From Corynebacterium minutissimum (GTDB taxonomy: Bacteria > Actinomycetota > Actinomycetes > Mycobacteriales > Mycobacteriaceae): DNA of 64,000 bases. How positions within the stretch are numbered: position 1 is the stretch's first letter; the number at the start of each line of letters is the position of its first letter. The stretch is taken from contig NZ_LAYQ01000001.1 of the NCBI RefSeq assembly GCF_000988205.1, positions 83,415 to 147,414 on the forward strand, in the 5' to 3' direction. Below the pieces are notes generated by a model. That model saw only the letters and a list, made by a program, of their open reading frames with translations. It did not search any database and was not told the DNA's origin. Both the position numbers and the translations under genes were made by a program. This document shows positions 21,797-30,013 of the stretch, piece by piece.

Positions 21797-21835
21797 TCTC
21801 GAGACATCGTTCCGGTCGGTGTCTCGAGATTTTTT
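21797..21835 (+). terminator. Terminator of tRNA-Arg
   Basis: A perfect 9-bp stem TCTCGAGAC (21797-21805) / GTCTCGAGA (21821-21829) is followed by TTTTTT. Confidence 0.88.
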
Positions 21836-21869
21836 AGTTGCCCCGACTGGGGTTGAGTTCGTTGTCTTT

Positions 21870-22103
21870 CTAGTTGTAGTAGATCTTTTCTTCGGTGAGT
21901 GTGTAGGCGGCGATTTGTGCCCCAGTGATGGCTATTTTGACGTCGACGTGGTTGTCGATGCAGACCATGGTGATTGGTTCCCCGCCCCATCTGCGTCCGA
22001 TGTAGAGGCGGCGTAGTTTGCCTCCCCATCGCAGGGTTGTCTTGCCGTTGGTGCCGATTTTGTCGGTACTTAGTCGGTAGTCGTGGTCTGGTTTGATGTC
22101 TAC
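21870..22103 (-). pseudogene. C-terminal remnant of an IS481-type transposase
   Basis: An open minus-strand stretch of 77 codons reads DYRLSTDKIGTNGKTTLRW...LRRLYIGRRWGGEP...ending KIYYN and a stop. This matches the small all-beta tail that follows the rve domain in IS481-type transposases (pattern Y-R-x-x-x-D-x-I-G...G-K-x-x-L-R-x). A stop codon lies directly before it and no catalytic domain remains, so it is a decayed end of an insertion sequence next to a tRNA gene. Confidence 0.65.
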
Positions 22104-22111
22104 TTATCTGC

Positions 22112-22134
22112 ATTCACCCCCATTAAGGGTGAAT
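22112..22134. other. Short stem-loop upstream of the iron operon
   Basis: Arms ATTCACCC (22112-22119) and GGGTGAAT (22127-22134) pair perfectly around a 7-nt loop. There is no T run on the plus strand. It may end transcription entering from the IS remnant or be part of the promoter region. Confidence 0.4.
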
Positions 22135-22170
22135 CTTCAGATCAAAACTTGAAATGTTTTATAAACAGTA

Positions 22171-22198
22171 TTACCTAACTTAGGTAAGCCTTACCTTT
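22171..22198 (+). promoter_or_regulatory. DtxR-type iron box(es) upstream of the ECF/ABC operon
   Basis: TTAGGTAAGCCTTACCTTT (22180-22198) matches the 19-bp DtxR/IdeR consensus TTAGGTTAGGCTAACCTAA at most positions. It overlaps a perfect palindrome TTACCTAA-C-TTAGGTAA (22171-22187). Two overlapping dyads are typical of strongly iron-repressed promoters. They lie 28-55 nt before the first gene, where bound DtxR would block RNA polymerase. Confidence 0.8.
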
Positions 22199-22225
22199 CC
22201 TGCTGTTCATAAATCGAGGTTTACT

Positions 22226-22861
22226 ATGACCCAACAGTCCTCTACGCCCGCACGGAGTGCAAGCTCATCCAGTGGGTCGACGGCACGTTTAAACACCAGA
22301 GATCTCATCAACGCTGGCATCTTTGCTGCACTTTACTTTGTAATCACCTTTATAAGCGGAATGATTGGATTCGCAGGACCACAATTCATGTTTATTGGAT
22401 GGTTCATCGCGGCAATCGCAAACGGAATCGTGCTAGCGCTTTATGCCGCCCGCACGCCCAAAATGGGTGCTTTCACCCTCGTCGGTGGTATTAACGGACT
22501 AGCATTCATGCTCACCGGACACTACTTCTGGACCCTGCTGGGAAGCATAATTCTAGGGTTTATCGCGGATTTGATTATTACAAAAAGCCACCTCAGTATT
22601 GCCAAATCCTTCCCTATTGCCTACAGCGTCTTCTGTGTCTGGATTTCTATGCCTTTTATCCCGCTAATTCTGGATACGGACTCCTACTACGTCGATATCG
22701 CAGACCAAATGGGTCAAGAATATGCCGATGCCATGTCGGATATCTTCCAGCCATGGACCATTGGAGTACTGGCCATTTGTGCGCTCATCGTCGGCTTTAT
22801 CGGAGGAAAGGTCGGAGTTCGCGTCAGCCGCAAACACTTTGAAAGCGCTGGTCTCCTGTGA
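22226..22861 (+). CDS. MptD-type ECF transporter substrate-binding (S) component
   Basis: Membrane protein of 211 residues with five or six hydrophobic segments after a Ser-rich polar start. The segment RDLINAGIFAALYFVITFIS opens the membrane part, a usual S-component start. Later segments include PQFMFIGWFIAAIANGIVLAL, and the protein ends with a basic tail. MptD-family S components are found with EcfT, a double ATPase and two ABC half transporters, exactly as here. The DtxR box upstream suggests an iron compound (siderophore or heme) as substrate. Its TGA overlaps the GTG of the next gene. Confidence 0.78.
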   Translation: MTQQSSTPARSASSSSGSTARLNTRDLINAGIFAALYFVITFISGMIGFAGPQFMFIGWFIAAIANGIVLALYAARTPKMGAFTLVGGINGLAFMLTGHYFWTLLGSIILGFIADLIITKSHLSIAKSFPIAYSVFCVWISMPFIPLILDTDSYYVDIADQMGQEYADAMSDIFQPWTIGVLAICALIVGFIGGKVGVRVSRKHFESAGLL

Positions 22862-23583
22862 GCCTGCAAAAACAGGGCGTGCTTCATCGATCTTCGATCG
22901 ATCCACGGACCGTGCTGCTTTCTGTTCTAGTAATCAATGCGGTAGCTCTCAGCCACGGCCACCTACCGACACTGCTGATTTCTATCGCTTTCAGCTCCAT
23001 CGCACTAGCTACAGTAAAGCCACACTATGGTCTTATTTGCCTGTTCGCTTTTGCATTATCCTATCTAGGGTACTGGGGCCTATTACAGCTTCCTGGCTCC
23101 ACATTTTTCGCTTTTTCAGCGGCAATTTTTTCGTGGCTAAGCCGTTTTGTCATCAGCATGTCCATCGGCACATTCGGCTTGCTCACTCTCACACCATCCA
23201 CGTTGACCTCAGCACTGCGGGACCTGCGTTTACCAGGCTGGGCCACCATTCCACCGGCGGTATTCCTGCGCGTTTTGCCGATCATCGTGGCAGAAGCCAA
23301 AGCCATCCGCGATGCCATGGTCCTTCGGGGTCTCCAGCCTGGAGTAAAAAGCTGGATCACACAGCCCACACAATCGTCCGCGATGTTGATCATCCCCTTA
23401 TTAGGTGCCGTCGTCCGCGCTGGTGATGAGCTCGCTGCCTCTGCTCTTGTCCGGGGATTGGGAGGACCCGCACGCCCAACCACCACCGCCGATCTTTCCT
23501 TCAAGCTTGTCGATGCAACTGCACTAGCTGGGTTGGGCCTCGTTGTTGCCTCTGTCTGGCTTCCCACGGAGGTCCACTTATGA
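22858..23583 (+). CDS. EcfT-type transmembrane coupling protein
   Basis: ECF transporter T component of 241 residues that transmits ATPase movement to the S component. It starts at GTG inside the previous stop (GTGA overlap). It has five or six membrane segments. The two short coupling motifs are recognisable as A-x-x-x-R-G-like stretches: VAEAKAIRDAMVLRGL and ELAASALVRGLGG (Ala-Arg-Gly pattern near residues 150-160 and 188-198). The ATPase gene overlaps its end by 4 nt. Confidence 0.82.
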   Translation: MSLQKQGVLHRSSIDPRTVLLSVLVINAVALSHGHLPTLLISIAFSSIALATVKPHYGLICLFAFALSYLGYWGLLQLPGSTFFAFSAAIFSWLSRFVISMSIGTFGLLTLTPSTLTSALRDLRLPGWATIPPAVFLRVLPIIVAEAKAIRDAMVLRGLQPGVKSWITQPTQSSAMLIIPLLGAVVRAGDELAASALVRGLGGPARPTTTADLSFKLVDATALAGLGLVVASVWLPTEVHL

Positions 23584-25049
23584 ACGAACGCAGTATCGCA
23601 ACCAGTGTAGACGCCCACAACGTTTCTTTTACATATCCATTGGGAGCTCGGCCAGGTATTCAAGGTGTATCTGATGTGTCTTTTTCTGTCTCTCCAGGAC
23701 AGTGTCTACTGATTACCGGTGATTCCGGATCGGGAAAGTCCACGGTACTCAAGTTGATCAACGGACTCATCCCCCATTTCAATCCAGGAGAGCTACTAGG
23801 CACCATCACTATTATAAAGGATGACCAGGCTTTTACCCCTGCGGAAGAACCGCTGTCCCGAGCCATCGAGTTCAGCGCCTCAGTATTCCAGAATCCAAGG
23901 ACACAATTTTTCACTGAAAGCGTCAATGCAGAATTGGCCTTCGGGCTAGAAAACCTTGGTGTAGATCCCAAAGAAATTGAGTCAAGGATTCAATCAGCGG
24001 TCGAGCTACTAGGCATTAACGATCTTCGGGGCCGGCGATTCAAAGAATTATCCGGTGGGCAGTTACAAACCGTGGCATGCGCATGCGCGCTTGTGTCCCC
24101 GGGCAGTCTCGTGCTTCTCGATGAACCCACGTCCAATCTCTCTATGGAAAGCATCGATATTCTTGCACGCGTGCTACACCGCTTGAAGGAATTAGGCACA
24201 ACGATCATTATCGCTGATCACCGTCTCTTTTTCTTAAAAGATATCGCTGACCAAGTTATTTACTTGACTCAGGGAAAAATAACGCGGAGTTTCCGCGCTC
24301 AGGAGTTTTATGCCTTAGACGAACCCGAACGCAAACAATTGGGGCTACGCAGCTTACACCATGTTCCCCTGCCCGCGAGCGTGCCGGTACCACCCACGCT
24401 CGAAAACGCCGATCCCCAGCGGAGCGGACTCGAGCTAAGCAACATCTGTTTTTCTTATGGCGCACATGAGGTATTAAACATTGACCACGCATTTTTCCCC
24501 AGCGGCGAAGTCACCGCCTTAATCGGGCCCAACGGCGCTGGAAAAACCACCCTCGCCAGGATCATTTGTGGTCTTGCTTCTCCCAAACGCGGCGGTAGTC
24601 TCCGTTTGAACAGCAAACGAGTAGGAGCGGCTGCCCGCAGACGTGCCGCGTACATGGTGATGCAAGATGTTGGCCGCCAATTATTCGCAGCCACCACCGA
24701 AGAAGAAGTCACGCTCGGACTGGCAAAGAAGAAGCGGGACCACATCGATGTCAATGAGATTCTCCATCGCCTCGATCTGGCAGGAATGGCCCAACGGCAT
24801 CCGCAGTCTCTGTCCGGTGGGCAACGGCAACGCTTAGCCATAGCTTCAGCCCAAGCCGAGCAAGCAGCGATCTACATCTTCGATGAACCTACCTCTGGCG
24901 TGGGCTGGCGCCAACTGCAATCCATCTCTGCGCTACTTCGATCTCTTGCAGCAAGCGGAGCAGTGGTCATCGTCATCACCCATGACCACGAATTCATCCA
25001 AGAATCAGTCACCAGAATCATCGATATGACTGACATCAACAAGAATTGA
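23580..25049 (+). CDS. ECF transporter double ATPase (EcfA1-A2 fusion)
   Basis: Protein of 489 residues with two ABC ATPase domains in tandem. Domain one has Walker A GDSGSGKST, signature LSGGQLQTVACACAL and Walker B LVLLDEPTSNL. Domain two has Walker A GPNGAGKTT, signature [16 protein letters not shown] and Walker B IYIFDEPTSG. Both domains look catalytically intact. In most ECF systems the two ATPases are separate proteins. The fusion is usual for the MptD-linked group. It powers import through the EcfT and S component encoded just upstream. Confidence 0.88.
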   Translation: MNERSIATSVDAHNVSFTYPLGARPGIQGVSDVSFSVSPGQCLLITGDSGSGKSTVLKLINGLIPHFNPGELLGTITIIKDDQAFTPAEEPLSRAIEFSASVFQNPRTQFFTESVNAELAFGLENLGVDPKEIESRIQSAVELLGINDLRGRRFKELSGGQLQTVACACALVSPGSLVLLDEPTSNLSMESIDILARVLHRLKELGTTIIIADHRLFFLKDIADQVIYLTQGKITRSFRAQEFYALDEPERKQLGLRSLHHVPLPASVPVPPTLENADPQRSGLELSNICFSYGAHEVLNIDHAFFPSGEVTALIGPNGAGKTTLARIICGLASPKRGGSLRLNSKRVGAAARRRAAYMVMQDVGRQLFAATTEEEVTLGLAKKKRDHIDVNEILHRLDLAGMAQRHPQSLSGGQRQRLAIASAQAEQAAIYIFDEPTSGVGWRQLQSISALLRSLAASGAVVIVITHDHEFIQESVTRIIDMTDINKN

Positions 25050-25056
25050 GAAAGAA

Positions 25057-26805
25057 ATGTCTGAACTAAAACAAAGTTCCACAGAATCAAGCGGAACCCA
25101 CGCACCAGAATCACACGGTGCGTCACCGGAAGAAGAGGCTCGCGCAAAACTAAAAGCCGGCCAGGTCGCTCTAAAAAAACTACTGGCCCCAGTGCAAACA
25201 ACCATCTACTTCGCACAGTTTCTCGCGCTTATATCCTCGGTACTCGCCGTAGCACCCTACGTCGCGTTGGTGGCACTGGGAAATGCTCTAATCGACGGCA
25301 ATACTGATGACGTCGCGTCCATTGTGAAATGGCTACTTGCTGCATTTTTGGGCCAGCTATTCTTCTATTTCCTTGCCCTTGCAATCACCCACTTCGCTGA
25401 TGCAAAGCTGGTGGGGATTAACCGGCGCCGAATTATTACCGCTATTGCGAAAGCACCACTCTCGTGGTTTAGCCAGACTAATTCCGGCAAAGTCCGCAAA
25501 GCCGTCGAGGACGATACGTTAACTCTGCACACCCTGACAGCCCATGCTCCTGTAGAGAAGGTCGCCGCGATCTTTACGCCCCTCGCGCTTCTGGTTTATG
25601 CCTTTATCTTGGATTGGCGCCTTGGTCTACTTTCTATTGCCACTGTGCCCATTTTCCTAGCAATCCAAGCATATTCAATGAAAGATATGGGCACAAAAAC
25701 TGCGGAAATGGATAATTATCTGGGTGAGGTCTCTGCGACTGCGGTGGAGTTCTCCGAAGGTATTTCCGTCGTCAAGGCTTTCGGCACCGTTGGCAAAGCC
25801 CACGCTCGATATCGCGAAGCTGCCCAAAAATTCGCGGAATTCTATTACGAGTGGGTACGTCCGCTTCTGCGTGTTTCCGCAATCTCAGAGTCTGTGGTGG
25901 CGGTTCCTGTCCTCATCCTTATCAATCTAGGAGTCGGTTCCCTGCTGATAGCTGGTGGCTATGTCACGGTCGCTGAAGTCATCGCAACAACGTTAATTGC
26001 GCTGGTGCTCCCGGGCACGATTCAAACCGTCGGCCAAATGATGTGGTCTTACCAGCTCGCTGGCAATGCGGCGTTGCGCCTTGATGAAGTCATGACAATT
26101 TCCCATGTGAAAGAAGGCCAAAAGAGCCTCGACGCCAATAGTCAAGACATGGAGGTGGAGTTCCATAAGGTCAGCTTTAGCTACGCCCCAGACACACCAG
26201 TCCTCCAAGACTTTTCTGCGCAACTAAATGCAGGCACTGTCACGGCATTGATTGGCCCCTCCGGGTCTGGCAAATCCACAGCAGCAACGATGTTGGCGCG
26301 TTTCCAGGATCCAGATTCGGGCACAATCACTATCAACAACGTGGATATCCGTGATCTCACTTTCGACAGTTTGTACCGCACTGTGGCTTTCGTCTTACAA
26401 GATCCTCACTTACTGCGTATGAGTATTCGGGAAAACATTCGCCTTGCACGCCCAGAAGCCCGCGATGAAGAGATCTGGCAAGCCGCAGAGGCTGCGCACA
26501 TAGCTGCTGATATTCGCGCTTTACCGGCTGGGCTCGACACCGTTGTTGGTGAGGACACCTCTTTATCCGGTGGACAACAGCAACGCATTTCTATTGCCCG
26601 GGCAATCATTACCAATGCCCCAATCTTGATCCTGGATGAAGCTACTGCGGCAACTGATCCTGACTGCGAAGCAGAAATTCAAGCAGCTCTAGCCACACTC
26701 GTCAGAGGCAAGACCGTCTTAGTCATCGCCCACAAGCCGGAGTCCATCCAAGGAGCAGACCAAATAATCTGCCTCAAGCCTATGAAGGATAATTCTCATG
26801 TCTAA
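25057..26805 (+). CDS. ABC half transporter with membrane and ATPase domains (YbtP/IrtA-like)
   Basis: Protein of 582 residues with a polar Ser/Glu-rich N-terminus, a six-helix exporter-fold domain (about 45-330), then an ATPase with Walker [10 protein letters not shown], signature LSGGQQQRISIARAI and Walker B ILILDEATAATD. It follows the ECF ATPase by 7 nt and overlaps the second half transporter by 8 nt, so the two probably form a heterodimer. Exporter-fold pairs of this type import iron-siderophores in Yersinia (YbtPQ) and mycobacteria (IrtAB). No siderophore-interacting domain is present here. Confidence 0.85.
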   Translation: MSELKQSSTESSGTHAPESHGASPEEEARAKLKAGQVALKKLLAPVQTTIYFAQFLALISSVLAVAPYVALVALGNALIDGNTDDVASIVKWLLAAFLGQLFFYFLALAITHFADAKLVGINRRRIITAIAKAPLSWFSQTNSGKVRKAVEDDTLTLHTLTAHAPVEKVAAIFTPLALLVYAFILDWRLGLLSIATVPIFLAIQAYSMKDMGTKTAEMDNYLGEVSATAVEFSEGISVVKAFGTVGKAHARYREAAQKFAEFYYEWVRPLLRVSAISESVVAVPVLILINLGVGSLLIAGGYVTVAEVIATTLIALVLPGTIQTVGQMMWSYQLAGNAALRLDEVMTISHVKEGQKSLDANSQDMEVEFHKVSFSYAPDTPVLQDFSAQLNAGTVTALIGPSGSGKSTAATMLARFQDPDSGTITINNVDIRDLTFDSLYRTVAFVLQDPHLLRMSIRENIRLARPEARDEEIWQAAEAAHIAADIRALPAGLDTVVGEDTSLSGGQQQRISIARAIITNAPILILDEATAATDPDCEAEIQAALATLVRGKTVLVIAHKPESIQGADQIICLKPMKDNSHV

Positions 26806-28570
26806 TGCCACTACGCCTGTTAGTTCGCGTCTTCGTGATCCGCTACTCACTCGCAGTGTCAAAAAGCTGCAAAGTCCTGTAGGCCATAAGCTCAATAAAA
26901 GGTATGCTTGTCTATCGCTTATCGTTGGCGTGCTTGATGGCCTCGCCGTTCTCACGCTCGTGCCACTTACAAAGGCACTCGATGGGGATACGACGATCGC
27001 ACCATGGATGTGGACGCTTTTGGCAATTGCGCTCGTAGCTTTTGCGCTACGATTTTTCGCAACCATGGCCTCTTACCACACGGCCTTGGATTTCATCCGA
27101 GCCGCGCACACGACTGTGGGCGATAAATTAGCAACGCTACCGCTCGGCTGGTTCGTACCGGCTAATACCGGCGGCCTATCTCGCCTCGTTTCAGATCGCT
27201 TTATGGTGGCGGCCGAGACCATTGCGCATATTCAAGGAACGATATACCGCGATAGCGCGGCACTTGTCACCTTGTTAGTAGGAGCGTGTTTCTGGAACCC
27301 GAAGCTGGGCTTGGTCCTTCTTATCATCGCACCATTGGCGCTCGTGGTGATGCAGTTGGCTGCATGGATTCGTGAGAAAGCATCGAACCGCGCACTGGGG
27401 CCGAGTAAAGAGCTCTCCCAGCGCATCGTAGAATTTGCTAACCGTCAACCAGCCCTGCGCGCGGCAGGACAATCACAAGTTTTTGCGCCACTAGAGCAAG
27501 CGCTAGAAATCGACCATAAAGCACGAATACGCGAGCTATGGGTATCCACATTAGCTTTGCTACTCAACGGCATAGTAGTGCAGATCTTCATTGTGGCTCT
27601 CATTATGGTCTCCGCGGATCTTGCCGTTGAAGGCGCCCTATCGCCACTAGAAACAATTGCGATCATCGGAATCAGCTTGAGGTTTACCCGCACGCTTGAG
27701 CAGCTGGGTTCTTCTTTCGTCGGTTTAGATGCCGGCCGTATCGCGCTCACAGAAACTGAGCTCATCACCGATGCCCCTTCCCTACCGGAACCCACTACTC
27801 CGCGCCCAGGCGATGGTTCGGGAAGTGTAGAGCTGCGTAATGTCACGTTTGGATACGGCGATAAACCAGTATTGGTAGATATCGCTTTCCATGCTCGACC
27901 AGGCACCGTTACCGCCATTGTCGGTCCTTCTGGCTCCGGAAAGACCACAATTGCGCGCCTTATTTCGCGATTCTGGGATGTAGATTCCGGGGCGGTGATG
28001 GTTGACGGCGTAGATATCCGCGAGCTTGGAACCGAACAGTTAATGTCCAGACTGTCCATGGTTTTTCAGGATGTCTACCTCTTCGACGACTCGTTAATCG
28101 CTAATATCCGCGTTGGTCGTCCCGACGCCTCCGATGAGGAAGTCTTCCGCGCAGCTGATCTTTCAGGCGTGACTTCTATTGCCAACCGCCTAGGGTGGCA
28201 TACTCCTGTTGGTGAAGGCGGTCGGCTTCTATCCGGTGGTGAACGCCAGCGCGTATCTGTAGCTCGCGCGCTTCTCAAGCAAGCGCCGATTGTACTCTTT
28301 GATGAGGCTACCTCCGCGCTCGATGCAGAAAATGAGGCAAACATTCTTGCTGCGATGGACGAGCTACGGGAGCAATCTACTTTTATTGTCATCGCCCATA
28401 AGCTGGATACAATCAAATCTGCTGATCAAATCGTAGTCTTGGATGAACACGGGCAAGTCAGCCAGCTGGGCACGCATTCTGAGCTTTCCGATGTCCCCGG
28501 TATCTACCGTCACTTCTGGCAGCAACGCAAAGCAGCACGCGGGTGGAAAATCAGTTCGGGACGCGATTAA
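26798..28570 (+). CDS. ABC half transporter with membrane and ATPase domains (YbtQ/IrtB-like)
   Basis: Partner of the preceding protein, 590 residues. The membrane domain spans about 35-330. The ATPase carries Walker A GPSGSGKTT, signature LSGGERQRVSVARALL, Walker B IVLFDEATSALD and the switch His in VIAHKLDTI. All catalytic elements are standard in both partners. It is the last gene of the iron-boxed operon. Its 3' end overlaps, tail to tail, a small gene on the other strand. Confidence 0.85.
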   Translation: MSNATTPVSSRLRDPLLTRSVKKLQSPVGHKLNKRYACLSLIVGVLDGLAVLTLVPLTKALDGDTTIAPWMWTLLAIALVAFALRFFATMASYHTALDFIRAAHTTVGDKLATLPLGWFVPANTGGLSRLVSDRFMVAAETIAHIQGTIYRDSAALVTLLVGACFWNPKLGLVLLIIAPLALVVMQLAAWIREKASNRALGPSKELSQRIVEFANRQPALRAAGQSQVFAPLEQALEIDHKARIRELWVSTLALLLNGIVVQIFIVALIMVSADLAVEGALSPLETIAIIGISLRFTRTLEQLGSSFVGLDAGRIALTETELITDAPSLPEPTTPRPGDGSGSVELRNVTFGYGDKPVLVDIAFHARPGTVTAIVGPSGSGKTTIARLISRFWDVDSGAVMVDGVDIRELGTEQLMSRLSMVFQDVYLFDDSLIANIRVGRPDASDEEVFRAADLSGVTSIANRLGWHTPVGEGGRLLSGGERQRVSVARALLKQAPIVLFDEATSALDAENEANILAAMDELREQSTFIVIAHKLDTIKSADQIVVLDEHGQVSQLGTHSELSDVPGIYRHFWQQRKAARGWKISSGRD

Positions 28571-28731
28571 CGCGGGCACCGAGATCGGCGTTGTTTGCGG
28601 GGGCACCCTTCTCCCCCCCGCAGCACGGAGCACCCTAAGTGCACCGACAAAGCTCAGAGCGAAGAATGCGGTAGCGGCTACGAGCGACCACTGCGCGGCG
28701 TTGGCCATGCCTTCGCCAGTTTGTTGTTCAT
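28551..28731 (-). CDS. Small single-pass membrane protein (hypothetical, two frameshifts)
   Basis: An excellent RBS (AAGGAG, 7 nt spacing) precedes ATG 28731. The frame gives MNNKLAKA, then breaks. The following frame reads MANAAQWSLVAATAFFALSF, a clear membrane segment, then VLRAAGG. After the run of seven C at 28613-28619 a third frame reads EKGAPANNADLGARVNRVPN and a stop at 28551. One base restored near 28709 and one in the C run give a single protein of 60 residues. The strong RBS, the membrane helix and the clean end make it a likely real gene. Function is unknown. Confidence 0.5.
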
Positions 28732-28842
28732 GATGGTTCTCCTTAATCTTCAGTTCCTTGCGCACGGGCAAGCACATGCTGCCCTAGCGATTTCGGGCCC
28801 ACGAAGCACTGTGAAGCCGAATCAGTCAAGCGACCTTTCTAA

Positions 28843-29127
28843 CAAATAGAGGCCGCCGCGAAACGTGGCTTTGGCCCATGGGATTTTCGCTGCCGCGTGG
28901 TCGATGTATTCCACAAGGACGGCCGCTGCGGGTTCACCTACGGCACCCTTCCCGGACACCTTGAGCGCGGCGAGGAGACCTTCGCTCTGGAGCGCCTGCG
29001 CGATGGCCGCACACTGCTGCTTATCGACGCCGCCTCAGAGCCCTTCCTCCCCTCCCTGCGCCCACTTGTGGACGTGCCAAGGCGCCTGCTGATTAGCCAA
29101 CTCTACCTTCACGCCTTAGACGATTAG
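28843..29127 (+). pseudogene. C-terminal fragment of a DUF1990 protein
   Basis: The frame open from 28843 reads KRGFGPWDFRCRVVDVF, then CGFTYGTLPGHLERGEETF, and ends at 29127. The GFxYGTLPGHxExGEExF block is the hallmark of DUF1990 (YnaF-like) proteins. The family is usually about 170-190 residues, and only about the last 95 codons remain. Nothing like the N-terminal half lies in the 110 nt before it. A GTG at 28897 could start a shorter peptide, but a functional product is unlikely. Confidence 0.65.
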
Positions 29128-29147
29128 CAGGATTGCGCATACGACAA

Positions 29148-29180
29148 AAGCCGCCTCCCCGAGCCCTGGGAAAGCGGCTT
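29148..29180 (-). terminator. Terminator of the repeat protein gene
   Basis: Arms AAGCCGC (29148-29154) and GCGGCTT (29174-29180) pair perfectly. Read on the minus strand the stem is followed by TTGTCGT. It sits 15 nt after the stop of the repeat protein gene. Confidence 0.65.
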
Positions 29181-29194
29181 AGTATCAGCGCTGG

Positions 29195-29989
29195 TTAGTT
29201 CTTGCGCTTGTCTTCGATGGACTCGCGAGCATCACGGACAGCGCCCTTGACGCGGTCAAAGAAGCCACCCTTCTTCGTGGACTCCTCTTGGTACTCGTGT
29301 GCCTTGTCCTCCACGAAGCCCTTAGCGCGCTGGAACGCATCGCCGACGGCGCTACCAGCCTCGGATGCCTTGTCCTTTAGCTGATCCAGGCGCTCAGAGG
29401 ACTGCTGACCGTTGACGTTGTCCTGGTTCGGCGCAGTAGCAACACGCTCTTCGTTTGCTTCGCCTACGATGTGCTGGCTCGGGGCGTAGTCAGAGTTACC
29501 CTCGTCCAGCTTCTCCTGCAGGTCCGGTTGCTGCGGGGCGGAACCAATGTGCTCTTCCTGCGCGCCGCCTACGATGTGCTGGCTCGGCGCATAGTCCGAG
29601 TTCTCCTCGTCCAGCTTCTCCTGCAGGTCCGGCTGCTGCGGGGCGGAACCAATGTGCTCTTCCTGCGCCTCACCTACGATGTGCTGGCTCGGCGCGTAGT
29701 CAGCGTTGTTCTCATCCAGCTTCTCCTGCAGGTCCGGCTGCTCGGAGGCAGAGCCTACATGCTCTTCGTCGGCGCCAGCAACGACGTGATTCTGCGGCTC
29801 GTACTTGCTGGCGGTAGATAGGCCGGCTGTGCCCGCGGCGCCTGCCGCTGCAACCCCTGCACCTGCTGCAGCCGCGCCGGACCGAGCGGAGGTGCCAGAG
29901 TTAGCTGCCGAAGACACAGTGTCCTCAGATGCCAGGTACTTGTATTCGTTGCGATCCAGGTCAACTTCGTGGCCTAGTTCGTTTGCCAT
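29195..29989 (-). CDS. Repeat-containing acidic protein of unknown function
   Basis: Protein of 264 residues with no signal peptide. Residues 1-60 are Ala/Gly-rich. Residues of about 66-205 hold four copies of a 35-residue unit around the core PSQHIVGEAQEEHIGSAPQQ followed by PDLQEKLDEENSDYA. The first and last copies are diverged. The C-terminal 60 residues (KDKASEAGSAVGDAFQRAKG and FVEDKAHEYQEESTKKGGFF) are amphipathic helix repeats like those of LEA/YtxH stress proteins. A stress-related or scaffold role is inference. I do not recognise the gene. Confidence 0.7.
   Translation of the reverse strand: MANELGHEVDLDRNEYKYLASEDTVSSAANSGTSARSGAAAAGAGVAAAGAAGTAGLSTASKYEPQNHVVAGADEEHVGSASEQPDLQEKLDENNADYAPSQHIVGEAQEEHIGSAPQQPDLQEKLDEENSDYAPSQHIVGGAQEEHIGSAPQQPDLQEKLDEGNSDYAPSQHIVGEANEERVATAPNQDNVNGQQSSERLDQLKDKASEAGSAVGDAFQRAKGFVEDKAHEYQEESTKKGGFFDRVKGAVRDARESIEDKRKN
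29463..29812 (-). repeat. 105-bp in-frame tandem repeats
   Basis: Units begin CCTACGATGTGCTGGCTCGG (plus strand) at 29463, 29568 and 29673, spaced exactly 105 bp. A diverged fourth unit starts near 29778. The near-identity of the middle units suggests recent duplication by slippage or recombination inside the coding sequence. Confidence 0.85.
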
Positions 29990-30013
29990 TGCTACGTACT
30001 CCTTTAAATAGAT

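Noticed and set aside
29463..29812. CRISPR-like array
   Set aside because: Repeats are contiguous 105-bp coding units without spacers; no cas genes. No CRISPR array was seen anywhere in the window.
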